A stretch of 64,000 bases of DNA from Acholoe squamosa (lineage: Eukaryota; Annelida; Polychaeta; Phyllodocida; Polynoidae). A model generated the notes under the pieces. It saw nothing but the letters and a program-made list of their open reading frames with translations. It did no database searches and had not been told where the DNA came from. The stretch lies in NCBI GenBank assembly GCA_949317995.1, contig OX439049.1, positions 12,028,395 through 12,092,394 on the forward strand, read 5' to 3'. Positions 33,601 to 45,700 of this stretch are shown piece by piece. Position 1 is the stretch's first letter; every line of letters starts with the position of its first letter. The translations under genes and the position numbers were made by a program.

Positions 33601-34499
33601 TATCATAAAAAGAAGAAGGTGAGTAAAAAAAGTCGGGGGGAGGGGATGATACACATGTGATTAGATATTGTAAAATCGAAAATTGTTTCAAGAAAAAATG
33701 GAAAATTGATCATATGTCGTGGATATATGACAGTATTAGCTACAGTTTGGCTACCGCCTCGGTAATAAACATTTGCAATATGTTGCCTTTCTAAACCAAT
33801 TACATTTAGCTTAACTTAGAAAGTATTGTAGGCAAACTACAGAATATCCATTGTGTCAATTTTTGCAATTTCCACAGAGAAAGGTCGAAAGAAGTGGCCA
33901 GAATGGGATCAGGGATACAGCGGCAAACAAACCCGGAGAATCGCCCACAGAATGAGTATGTCACCTTACCCCATAGTACCTCAGGCACTAAACAAAAAGA
34001 TTTACCGATGCAACCACCTCTACTTCAAAGCACAGGTGTACGCACAAATCCACCGGCGGAATCTCCTCCACCCGAACCCAGTCCTCGACGGACATTACCA
34101 CCAACACCGGAAGAACCTGAAACAAACTATGTGAATCTTCATGTTGGTCAGCATCAAATGCCGCTTCTTTTTGAAGTGCCCGATACATATGCTGTACCAT
34201 TATTACATACCATGGGATTACGCAAAGCCACCGTAGTCCAGAAAACTCCTCCGAGATATGATCCTGAGGTCTCCATATCAGAACCCGGATACATGGAGAT
34301 TGATGACGCGGATGTTGTTGAGCCTTCACACCGCAAAGAACGTACCTCACCTAATGCTAAAGCTCCCTCTGTCTCACCAAACGCTAAAGTCTCCTCAGTC
34401 TCACCAAACGCTAAAGTCTCCTCAGTCTCACCAAACGCTAAAGTCTCCTCAGTCTCACCAAACGCTAAAGTCTCCTCTGGCTCCCCGGAGAGATTGTGA
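30642..34499 (+). CDS. CUB-like/LDLa single-pass membrane protein with Tyr-motif tail
   Basis: CDS exons 30666-30729, 30979-31216, 31959-32110, 33115-33264, 33501-33618, 33878-34499. All have AG/GT junctions and continuous phase, 447 residues. A 3' splice site at 30641 precedes the ATG, so a non-coding exon lies upstream. Residues 1-21 form a signal peptide (MRRAASPTLLPLLLLGVVLT). About 25-150 is a divergent CUB-like beta-sandwich (CPGPSILFVRNS, then WRRCSLTFQAQKSGHLLLL and LTLHYMGYPHYDYL) with few cysteines. About 152-200 is an LDL-receptor class A module with the Cys pattern and acidic calcium cage (LLCNGENNCGDDNVSDE). A Thr/Pro linker leads to one transmembrane helix (PVIIIFLVTAFCII) and a KRRRERSKE stop-transfer patch. 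The ~200-residue tail has NEYVTL, NYVNL and GYMEI motifs and five SPNAKVSSV repeats. NETO and LRP-like proteins share the CUB/LDLa theme, but none matches this architecture exactly. Ligand and role unknown. Confidence 0.9.
34351..34490 (+). repeat. 27-bp coding minisatellite (9-residue repeat)
   Basis: In-frame repeat TCACCAAACGCTAAAGTCTC then CTCAGTC encodes SPNAKVSSV five times; the first copy is divergent (SPNAKAPSV). Units are nearly identical at the DNA level, indicating recent expansion. Each unit contains S-P and S-S steps that could be phosphorylated. Confidence 0.9.
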
Positions 34500-34679
34500 T
34501 GGGTATATATACGGATAAAGTTGGTGCTCCCCTATATGTGTATTACCTTATTAAAAGCAGGACTTTTGTAACCTGGAGTCAGTATTTTGTCATGGATGAT
34601 GTTATATTCAAGTGTTAAGATGACCACTCTGAGCATTGCGGAGACTTGTGTTCTCTTTGTACATTGTTACTGGTTAGCG

Positions 34680-34900
34680 ATGAAGGGCCAATAGTGCATC
34701 ATATCATTGGTCATCATGATGCATGAATGCAGCCATGGCGAGTAACTCGCCAGAGCTACACCCATGCATCATGGCGACCCTAAGGTATTGATATACGTAC
34801 TCGTGTACATTCGGCATGATGCATGAATGAAGCTGCATTCATGTATCATATCGAACAATGATGACTGAATGCACCAAGTGGGCCTCAAATGGTTATGGTG
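34680..34900. mobile_element. ATGATGCAT multi-hairpin element
   Basis: 'gatgcatgaatgcagccatgg' 'cgagtaactcgccagagctac' 'acccatgcatcatggcgaccc' then 'ggcatgatgcatgaatgaagc' 'tgcattcatgtatcat': two successive hairpins of the family, right terminus eroded. About 180 bp downstream of the receptor-like gene's stop codon. Confidence 0.6.
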
Positions 34901-34951
34901 TCTGTTAAAAACATGTATGTGCTGCTTTATAGTTCCACACCTACAGATTTG

Positions 34952-35840
34952 TACCGTAATCTCCCGCGTAGAAGGCGCAGCTCGCGTAGAAGGCGCCCCC
35001 CCCAACTCAGAGAAGGCCTTTTCACGTAGAAGGCGCACGTACCTCTTCTGGATCGATTTCCGGAAAAACCCGCGTATAAGGCGCCCCCCCAACTCACAGG
35101 GGGGCTGTTTCGCGTAGAAGGCGCCCCCCCCCTCCCCACCCCCTATTCTACAGTGACCGGTCTGCCGCGGTGCAGGCTCTATGAGTTCAAGCTGTCATCG
35201 GCACACGGTCGGCGTCACACCCGCTGAGCGCCTGTACACCGACCGGTCTGCCGCGGTGCAGGCGCTATGAGTTCAAGCTGTCAGCGGCACACGGTCGGCG
35301 TCAAACCCGCTGAGCGCCTGTACACCGACCGGTCTGCCGCGGTGCAGGCTCTATGAGTTCAAGCTGTCATCGGCACACGGTCGGCGTCAAACCCGCTGAG
35401 CGCCTGTACACCGACCGGTCTGCCGCGGTGCAGGCGCTATGAGTTCAAGCTGTCATCGGCGTATGGTGGGCCTTATCCCCGGCGAGCGCGTCGACACCTC
35501 CCGGTCTGCCGCGGCGCTAGCGCTATGAGTCGATGCTGTCATCGGCCCACGTGTTCCCTACACCCCGGCAAGCCACACCGCATTGTCAACCTGTTGAGTC
35601 TATGCTGTCATCGGCACACGGTCGGCTTGAACCCACCAAGCGCGTTGACACCTCCCGGTCTGCCGCGGTGCTGGTGCTATGAGTTCAAGCTGTCATCGGC
35701 GCATTTTCCCAAATGAGATGTTGGAAAAACCCGCGTATAAGGCACACCCCCAACTCAAGGCAATTACCCTCCCGCGTATAAGACCCAGCAGCATTTTGTT
35801 TGGCGTAGAAGACGCGCCTTCTACGCGGGAGATTACGGTA
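34952..35840. mobile_element. 889-bp TATAAGGCGC element carrying an 86-bp satellite
   Basis: Left end (type A): TACCGTAATCTCCCGCGTAG then AAGGCGC with four further 'cgtagaaggcgc' words. Right end (type B, inverted): 'ggaaaaacccgcgtataaggc', 'cttctacgcgggagattacgg' then 'ta'. The same two different ends, in reverse orientation, bound 46123-46673, so this is one element with asymmetric ends. The interior is almost wholly the 86-bp GC-rich tandem array. Confidence 0.8.
35155..35700. repeat. 86-bp GC-rich tandem repeat, ~6 copies
   Basis: GACCGGTCTGCCGCGGTGCA starts at 35155, 35241, 35327 and 35413, an exact 86-bp period; later copies are diverged and partly shortened. The unit also contains 'gagttcaagctgtcatcggc' and 'acccgctgagcgcctgtaca'. 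The GC content is far above the surrounding DNA. Confidence 0.95.
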
Positions 35841-36159
35841 GTTTTAGTGTAGAGAGTTATCGTTAGAATATCATATTATCAAGTGCCGCTGAGCAATTAT
35901 TGTGAAAAAGAGTTAGTCGAGTAAAAGCGCTGCAAAGAATTGCTTATGTATGGTGAGCATGTGCTGTAGATTACGGGTTCCGCAATGGGTTATGATCATG
36001 CGCCATAACCCAAAGGCTAAAGTTGTTGAATATATATACTCTGTTGAATAGTCAAATGGAAAACTCTGTCCCAATGTAGGATATATAGTAGGGTAAAGTT
36101 GAATAAGAACTAGGATAATTCTCTCTGATGCGAGGCATCATCTCTCTTCAATGGTTCAC

Positions 36160-37150
36160 CCAGGAGTGTGTCACACCCAGGAGTGTGTCACACCCAGGAG
36201 CGTGCCACACCCAGGAGCGTGTCACACCCAGGAGCGTGTCACACCCAGGAGCGTGTCACACCCAGGAGCGTGTCACACCCAGGAGCGTGTCACACCCTGG
36301 AGCGTGTCACACCCAGGAGCGTGTCACACCCAGGAGCGTGTCACACCCAGGAGCGTGTCACACCCAGGAGCGTGTCACACCCAGGAGCGTGTCACACCCA
36401 GGAGCGTGTCACACCCAGGAGCGTGTCACACCCTGGAGCGTGTCACACCCAGGAGCGTGTCACACCCAGGAGCGTGTCACACCCAGGAGCGTGTCACACC
36501 CAGGAGCGTGTCACACCCAGGAGCGTGTCACACCCAGGAGCGTGTCACACCCAGGAGCGTGTCACACCCAGGAGCGTGTCACACCCAGGAGCGTGTCACA
36601 CCCTGGAGCGTGTCACACCCAGGAGTGTGTGTGTCACACCCAGGAGCGTGTGTGTCACACCCAGGAGCGTGTCACACCCAGGAGCGTGTCACACCCAGGA
36701 GCGTGTCACACCCAGGAGCGTGTCACACCCAGGAGCGTGTCACACCCAGGAGCGTGTCACACCCAGGAGCGTGTCACACCCAGGAGCGTGTCACACCCAG
36801 GAGCGTGTCACACCCTGGAGGGTGTCACACCCTGGAGCGTGTCACACCCAGGAGTGTATGTGTCACACCCAGGAGTGTATGTGTCACACCCAGGAGCGTG
36901 TCACACCCAGGAGCGTGTCACACCCAGGAGCGTGTCACACCCAGGAGCGTGTCACACCCAGGAGCGTGTCACACCCAGGAGCGTGTCACACCCAGGAGCG
37001 TGTCACCCCAGGAGCGTGTCACACCCAGGAGCGTGTCACACCCAGGAGCGTGTCACACCCTGGAGCGTGTCACACCCTGGAGCGTGTCACACCCAGGAGC
37101 GTGTCACACCCAGGAGCGTGTCACACCCAGGAGCGTATCATACCGAGGAG
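36160..37150. repeat. 17-bp minisatellite (GTGTCACACCCAGGAGC), ~57 copies
   Basis: Units are almost identical; variants are CCTGGAG for CCAGGAG, and insertions of GTGT or ATGT. Because 17 is not a multiple of 3 and the unit lacks stops, all three forward frames are open for 339-378 codons with the same peptide permuted. This is not a protein-coding gene. The right edge degrades into an ATGATGCAT element (37140-37325). Confidence 0.95.
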
Positions 37151-37325
37151 TGTATCATACCCATCGGTCGGCATGATGCACCATTGAGTTGCTGGAAGGT
37201 CTGCTTGGCCGCACTTCATCGGTGCGTCATGCAACCCTCCGGTAAGTGTATCAACCCCATATGAACGCATGATGCATGAATGTAGCCCCGGCATGTTACT
37301 TGCCAGGCTGCATTCATATCAAAAA
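37140..37325. mobile_element. ATGATGCAT multi-hairpin element fragment
   Basis: 'catgatgcaccattgagttgc' pairing with 'gcacttcatcggtgcgtcatg', then 'catgatgcatgaatgtagccc' pairing with 'gctgcattcatatc'. The left part is continuous with the 17-bp array. Confidence 0.6.
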
Positions 37326-37784
37326 TAAACCTTAAGTGTATATAAGTTATGTACATACAATAGTGTACAAATCCCATAATTTCACAAGTAGAGAAGACCA
37401 TATTTTTCCAAAGAAGTTGATGTATTTTCCCTTAAATATACAAGCTGAAGACGCTATAATGTGCCAAAGAATCGCGTTCTGAAGACTTATCCTTTTGCAC
37501 ATTTTCAAAAGAATATGTAACTAGAATGACCTCGGACAGTTTTGTAATACATGCATATCTTAAGTTATCCGGTATATGCAAGTGTGGGCTTCTTTTGCTT
37601 TCTGACTTGCAGAACGTTTCCATAGTCAAGAGATATTTCACTTTGAATTATAGTCCTCATACTGCAAAATGTCAAAATACATTTTAGTTTTCTCCCAAAA
37701 TCAGGTGAGACTTACTTTTATAGTCAATGAAAGTTGTATTGTATCTTCCTGATAGAAGCATAAAATCTTGCGCTAATCCATACT

Positions 37785-38105
37785 TGCATATAAGCCACAC
37801 CCCCAACACCCCCAAAAGCGGCATCCGGGGCTGAACAACTCCTTGTTTAATACGGTTTATAAGACGCGCCCTGAGCTCTGCAAAGCCCTATAAGCCACAG
37901 AGAACCTCTTGATAAATTGGGATTTCATGCCTTTTCATCCTGAGTATCTAGTAACCATGACAAGTAGTATAAAACCTAGCATTTTTGCAGCGGCTTCTCA
38001 AAGGTCTGGGAGCGCCTTATAGGAAAGGTAAATACCAAAGAATTCCCAAAGTAGTGGTATGCCTTATACGTGCAGTGCACATTATACTTCAGGTTTTATG
38101 TTGAT
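37785..38105. mobile_element. Degenerate TATAAGCC/TATAAGG words
   Basis: 'gcatataagccacacccccaac', 'tttataagacgcgccctgagc', 'cttataggaaaggtaaatacc' and 'gccttatacgtgcagtgcac': remains of the foldback family without clear ends. Confidence 0.4.
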
Positions 38106-38566
38106 TCGAATTCCTATAGAATCATATTTTATCTAACCAGTATTTTTACTGTGCTGGAAAGCTAATTTTAGTTGTTGGTGTTGTTAAAACTATTTAGGAC
38201 ATGTTTTTGGTAAAAGCTGAAATCATAACCTATAATGTAAATTATCGTTAGGCAGAGAATAGTATGAGTTGTATCCATCTTACATACATAGCATTATCAC
38301 AATGTGATATTATTAAGCTTGGTCTGGTAAATCCTGTTATTCTATACCTATTATTTGCTGTCTCAAGAATACATCAAATTGATATTATCTTATAAAATAG
38401 ATTTGAATGGTGAGTTGAAATAGTTAAGACAAATGGGACTTAAATTTGTGTGACACATTTTCAATATCAAGTCTTTAACTTGGTGCTTGGACATAATCTG
38501 GTTACCTTTGTATATATTTTCCCCTGTCTCTAATATCAATTATCATATTATTTGGCATGAAATGCC

Positions 38567-38569
<3 letters not shown>

Positions 38570-38661
<92 letters not shown>
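38570..38661. repeat. (TA)n microsatellite
   Basis: About 45 uninterrupted TA units. Open frames encoding Ile-Tyr strings here are artefacts. Confidence 0.97.
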
Positions 38662-39731
38662 TTTGCCTTTGTTTCCTCTGTTAAAAAGAGTATATTTTCT
38701 GAGACCATAGAATAGATAAAATGTGACATGACACTAGGGATTTTATCGAAATCACTTTCTTTTAACTCAGTTGGAACTCACCTCCTGTCATCCAAGATGG
38801 CAACGTCATCTTTTTTTTATCTGTACTATTAGAGTTAAGAAACTGTCTTAAGATCCTTGGTGATATTACAAGTTTTAATATGCATTCGTTACTTGTTCCG
38901 TGAGAAGATACTCACGTCTTTTTCTCCCTATCATTCCTTCTTATCATTTCCTTTTTGTATCTTATCTCCTCGTTATCAAGAGGTATGAGTACTCGCTATA
39001 CAACCCATAAATATTGTTTATAAAAATGGGGTAATCTCTATATTGTTTGATTTAGGAGAAATTGTGACATGTTATATGTTTTCTATCTATTGTTAGTTTT
39101 CCTCTGGCAAAATGATTAAAAGTGTGCCATAATCGTTACTTTGATAGAGCTAAATGGTAGGTAGTTGCTGAAGTTGTCTATTAGAACTTGAATTCCTTCC
39201 TGAAGTGACAGTGTAGATTGTTAGTATAAAGATATTACATGGTTCCATGAATGATGAATGTAGAAGTATTATTTGGTTCTGTTGATTGGAAACACTATGC
39301 AGAATACATAGAATACTAGGGATCACAGTTACTACTTGCCATAGCTTGCTGAGTTTTGTGCCTTCATAATCAATGTTTGTCATCATAAGATACTATATAT
39401 TTACTTAGTCTAAATCCAACCACTATGTTTGTTTATTGTGTAAACGACATCTTCAAAATTGTTTTCCTGTATATCAATTCCAATATTTTTGTTCTGAAAT
39501 GAGTTGAGTGGCGATAGGCGCCAGAACTGTTGTCATTGAAAGATGACAGTCAAAAAGTGATACCGAGCTGTTGTTGTATATTTGGAATCTCGTTCCATGT
39601 CGAAATAAATTCTACACAAAAATGTCAGATTGTCTTATTTTTAAAAATCGTGTTGTACCTTTAAGGTTTATTTTCTTTAATGAAAACTTAAAATTTTTTA
39701 TTGAAGAATTTTCTTATGGATCCTCATGCCC

Positions 39732-42700
39732 TTAACAGCTTTTGGGCTGACAGGGGCGAGTTTCGATTGGATGTGGGCACTTTCCGCCATCCTTGGCCTC
39801 AACAATATGGCGTGAGCGATGTTGCTCACTAGAAGGCGTGTTGGAGGCCATGTCGGAATTGATTGCGTCCATGTCGGGTTTAAGGATGAACAGGCCGTAC
39901 TCTATAGAACTTAGTGCCACCACACCTGCACAAAGGACGTGGATGAAAAAGTGACTAGAGGATTCTTGAGATTTTTTCAAACACTAACATCAAATGAAAA
40001 GCTCAATATAGGTCAGGGGAAATCAGGGAAAGTCAGGGAAAATAAAGTGGTCAGGGAAAGTCAGGGAACTTTACAATATTATACAGCGAGTCAGGGAAAA
40101 TCTGCCAAAATGCATCACTTTTATTTGATTTTAGACAAGTCTCTCCTGAGTGCATTCAAATATTACTTCCAAAGTTTGCAATTTCATTTCTGAAAGTAAG
40201 GTTTTGATTTACTGTTGATAACTTGAAGTAGAATCTATAATTGTTGTTCTAAATCAGACCCTTGGTAGAGATTTATGGTTAAATGTTGGTATTTCATATT
40301 CTGTGATGCCATAATTTGGTCAGGGAAAATTATCATTTTTGGTCAGTGAATTTCAATTGAGATTCTTGTGGGAACCATGTACCCCCAGAGTACCTCACGC
40401 ATAACACATTCCATTATCAGAGGCACCCTGAGTTGAGGGAAAACCCATAAGGGGCATTTAGGGGTTAAGTTTTAAGGTTTTTAGTATTGTCCTCCTAAAT
40501 GAGAAATACCCCGCCTATAAGGGAAGTTGGAAGTACATTGTTCTTGTTGTATGTGCACAGTAAGGTTCAGATTCATATTTAAGTCATAGCATGGTGCACA
40601 TATATGCGCGGGCACTGACACGTTCCTCTGTGTAATTTTGTAATGTAGTTCTTGCCATGGATATGACCTTAGCTGTCGAATTGTCTATTACTCACTTAAG
40701 TCATGGTAAGATGCAAAATTGCTCTTTGATAAGCACTGAGGTGTCTGAACTGATGTATAAAAACGATGGTACTGTATGTTAAAAGAAAAAGAAATTTGGA
40801 AAATTTTAAGTTAGGTCTAGAGTTACTTGGTTTAAATTCTCGTGGAATTTCAGTTTTCCTTACCTGACTTGAAGTAGGGATAGTTGCTCCAGGTGCCGCC
40901 AAAGTTAGCTGTAGTTCTTGAGGGGTAAACATCAAAATACGCCACCTCTTTCATGTCCCAGTTAGACTGTTAGGAATATGAGAAGGCTTTTATTCAAGCT
41001 GTAGACCCTAAATTAATCTATATTACGGTTTCAGTAAAGAAAGACAGGCTCTACACTGATTTCTATCATTACTCTAGTTCCTCATTTATATGGCGCATCC
41101 CCAACTCAGCTGACCTTGCTTCTTAGGTCAAATTACCCTGGTAATACTGTTCTGTTTAAAATTCTTACATATTTAAGCAGTCAATACAAAAACTCGTAAG
41201 ACATCAGCTTTTGCCGAAAAAATCGCTGCCGGGCTGATGTAAATCGTCAACCTGCCAGACCGAATGTCTGACTGTAATCTTGGGACCGTGGGCTACATTT
41301 CAGTTTTCATGGCTTGCAAATCAGACCATTATTAAGATTTTACAGCTTTAAACAAAATGTGTTCCTTTTTGTTAGATGTTTAAAAGTTGATTAATTAAAA
41401 TGGCAAGTAAATTCTTCTTTTTCATTCTTTCTTTCCTGACAATGATAATCTTAAAATATATGGTCTTGCTGAAATCAATCTGGGCTTGCGGAATGATAAA
41501 ACTTGCAGGACTGAATGGCCTGCAAAGGGAAAAACTTTTCGTATAGGCTGTATAAGGCAAATCCCTAACTCAGATTTTACGGAGAGCACAATGGGTCAAT
41601 CCCCGCATATATAAGGCACACCCCTAAATCACATTCTACAAACTGCACAAAGGGCCAATCTTTGCATGGGCCATACCTTATAGTCAGGGAACTACAGGAG
41701 TATTATTGAATGAGAATCTTAAATAACTATTTCTCCTGAATTTAAACAGGACCATATATATATACTTTTAAGTAAAAAAAAAAAAAAAACATAGACAATT
41801 TTTCCTTTATGTGTTGACAGACCTGGTCAAAGTGAATGATCCTGAGTCCGGCCTCGTAGTTGGACTGGTAGGAGAGAGTGTCCTTGATGTACTGGTTGTG
41901 GTCTATGGCAGTCTCAGTAGACCAGAATTCTTTGATAACCTGTGGCTGCATCAGTTTGGTCACATTCCACACCAGAGTCCTTGTGCGTCTGTAATTAAAG
42001 TGAGCATGTCTGCTATTACAGTATTAAATTTGGGATCTCCCTTCAATCACAATCTAGACAACATTCTAAACTATGTGCTAAAATATCTAATTACCGGTAT
42101 ATATGAATTATTTCTTTTCCTAGTGATAAATCAGGTGTGTCTGATTTCCTATAGAGGGAGCCTGTGTGCTGTGGATGAATAGCCAGTTTTAATTCTCAAG
42201 GTGTATTAAACACAACTCAAAACCTGTCAGACTAGCCAACAGGTGGTACTGTGGCTAGCAGGAACGTCAAGAGCAATCTAGACTATAGTGAAGTGTATTG
42301 TGTTGTGATTTGTCAAGGGCCATCTAGTGAAGTGTATTCTGTTGTGAACAGACAGTTCATTTTAAGGCACTAAGGGCTAGCAGTGATTGGAACAATATGT
42401 GCTCAGCACAAGCGATGGGGATTTACAAACTATTTAACATGACATTGTTTTCAAATTTTTCAAATCTGTCTTTCAGTTGATATGCCAACTTTAAGGGTTG
42501 AAAAATCCATGTCATTTTAGACTCTCAAAAATAGTCGCTCAAAATGACAAATTCTAACTTAAAGTAGGAATTATCTGGAGCTGTGTAAGATAAACTATGT
42601 GCAAAAACACCGTCTACTTTTAGTTAGTTAGCCTGATGCCTCGTCAAATTACAACTATGTAAATGTGTATCAGTATTATGGCAACGATTCCCGAATCAAT

Positions 42701-45700
42701 AGGCAACATGCCATGAAAACTGCTTTCATTAAAAGAGTAAGATATTAGAGTATTTCCTACTTGTTGGTAGAGTGGTATAATTCATCCAGTTCATCATCCA
42801 TTAGAATGTATCTGTGGTCCTCTGTCAACCAGCCCTATATTGGAGACACAGAACTTTAGTGACCATCACAGCATAATATCTCTGGAGGATAACCTATTCG
42901 GTGCGTTCGGGCAGCGGTTTTCTAACCATATGCAGTGCATTGTGGGTGGGGGTGACCTCGAACGCTAACTACACTACCTTAGCTTGTTCCCTCCACCCCC
43001 TTCCACCCCAGCCAGGTCTGGCTAGGTACCAATCCTTAACTATGCTTGGGAGTGTAGTAAGTTGACTTGGGGATCAACATTGACCCACATGGGGCAGACC
43101 AATAGGGGGTGGCCTTACAAACCAGCATTGATCCCTCGGCCGTACACCGAACGCACCGAGTGTGTAATAGTCGGTGCGTTCGGAGTACGGCTGAGGGATC
43201 AATGCTGGTTTGTAAGGCCACCCCCTATTGGTCCTCCCCATGTGGGTCAATCGAGGCGTTCGGTGTACAGTTTTCTGACTAGATCCAGTGCATTATGGGT
43301 AGGGGTGACCTCGAACGCTAACTACACCACCTCAGCTGGTTCCCTCCACCCCCTTCCCACCCAGCCAGGTCTGGCTAGGTACCAGTCCCTTACTATGCTT
43401 GGGAGGGTAGTAACGAGGCGTTCGGGCAGCGGTTTTCTATCGATATCTAGTGCATTATGGGTAGGGGTGACCTCCAACGCTAACTACACAACCTTAGCTT
43501 GTTCCCTCCACCCCCTTCCACCCCAGCCAGGTCTGGCTAGGTACCAGCCCTTAACTATGCTTGGAAGTGTAGTAAGTTGACTTGGGGATCAACATTGACC
43601 CACATGGGGAGGACCAATAGAGGGTGGCCTTACAAACCAGCATTGATCCCTCGGCCGTACTCCGAACGCACCGTAAGTTGACTCAGGGATCAACATTGAC
43701 CCACATGGGGAGGACCAATAGGAGGTGGCCTTACAAACTAGCATTGATCCCTCGGCCGTACTCCGAACGCACCGAGTGTTGATCCCTGAGTCAAGTTACT
43801 AGCCTCCCAAGCATAGTTAGGGACTGGTACCTAGCCAGACATGGCTGGGGTGGAAGGGGGTGGAGGGAACCAGCTGAGGTGGGGTAGTTAGCGTTCGAGG
43901 TCACCCCTACCCATAATGCAATAGATATCGTTGGAAAACCGTTGCCCGAACGCCTCGACTCCTCTCCTCGTTAGTATAGCCTGCAATACCCACTGGCACT
44001 AACGTTGTGGGTATAGACTGTAAGTGTTCAAAAAGCTCTAGTAAATTCGAGGTTGATTTCATTCTAGCTCCCCTCAGCTTAATCCTACATGGATTCACCC
44101 CTAATTCTACATCTAGTAACTTAGAAGTTTCCTTAACCCGTGTGTGTTTTTAGATTTTGCAAAATGTATATAAATTCTACAAAATGAGTCACTTTGATGA
44201 AGGTAGTCTGCTCAGGAGGTAAGTATATCCTATGCCCCATGCTAGACATAATTATAATCACCCAGTTGTCAATTTCACCTCAGCCTATTACGCCTCAACA
44301 GCCAATCATGGCCTAAAGTGATTTGTCTAGACATACCTATCAACAGCAGACATTGACACTTAGTTCCTCAGGGATGTGGTGGGACCATGCTGTCACACAC
44401 TTCTGACTGTTTTCAGATGAGATCTCATCTGAATAATAATCTTCCATTTAAGTTTCCATAAGTTTCAGATGATCTCATCTGAATGTAATTCAAATTCAGA
44501 TGAGATCTGGCATATATCCTTGATCGGGGGCTCTGCCCCCCAACCCCCGTTAGGCCGGGCACCCCGGGAAGCACGCCGGCATCAACATTCGTCTCCATGG
44601 AGGGCCAGGTCAATTCTGCAAGAAGTGACCCTTTTGCTTCAATGCAGGGGTGCAATACGCGGCCTCAGTGCTTTCTCTATGGAGCATCAATATTCACATT
44701 GACATAAAGGTGTATACTGGTATACACATTTCTAATACCAACTTGTTATAAGAGACTTGCCATCAAACTCTACATATAACAAGTGCACCCACCTGGTGAG
44801 TATATCTGGAACCATCATATCCCAGCTTGGACAGCATTGTTGGGTAATATTTGTTGGTCACATCCACAATAGTCAGAGAGTCCTCATTATAGTTGAAACA
44901 GATCTCATGGTTGTAAAAAGCAGTGTCAGGCCCCCTAGAATTTTTATATAATTATTAGGACCTACGTAAAAAAAAAATGTTGATTGCATCTATAGCTGGC
45001 AATGTCTCATTGACATTTGTTGATATATAAAGTAAAGAAAAAATTCTCTTTTTAGTCTGTGAAATTTGCATGGAAACATCTACAATTTATCTTTGTGATT
45101 ATAAGGTAATTCAGGTTTCTTCTGACCTTTAATGAACAATCTAACCAAAGTCATAAAAAATATAATAAGATGTTCTCCAAATTGAATTGCATATAAATTT
45201 GTCACATTGATAGAAGACTTTTTTTTCAAATCTACCAGAGAGTAAGCTAGAAGTCTGCTGAGAGTGGAGTTTGGTATTACAGAAAGGTCAAAAATAACAA
45301 TGGGTGTACATTTCACTCACTTTGAAGGGAATAAACGAGAACTATTATTAAATTATTGATGAATGTGGATATGCTTTGAGTTGGACTTAAGCAGTCTTAG
45401 CAGACTTAATGATAAAAAAATCATTTCTAGAGTTTTAGTTTTCAAGGGATAACCCAAACCTACTTGTAAAGCACACATTGTGCATCATGAGTGTAACCAT
45501 CATCTTTATAACAACCAACAAATTCTGGTTTTGTGGGGTTAGAGACATCAACCATGTGAAGGCCGCCTGTAAGAAATATGGATGAAACATTGCTATTTAC
45601 AGGTAGATTTTGTATGTTAAATTTCCCCTTTTAACCTCAAAATAAAAAAAAGAAGTTTTTTTTTTGTCCAAGTAAGTACCCTAACTTCTTTTTGTGCCTC

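Noticed and set aside
33988..34350. 120-codon minus-strand frame
   Set aside because: It is opposite the last exon of the receptor-like gene, whose phase and splice sites are consistent on the plus strand.
36128..37264. Three overlapping 339-378-codon frames
   Set aside because: They are the three readings of a stop-free 17-bp minisatellite and encode the same permuted peptide; no gene-like composition.
41811..42182. 123-codon plus-strand frame
   Set aside because: It is antisense to exon 11 of propeller copy C, which has strong protein-family support on the minus strand.
43062..43580. 172-codon frame
   Set aside because: It runs across clustered dispersed elements, and the sequence repeats within itself as DNA, not as a protein domain.
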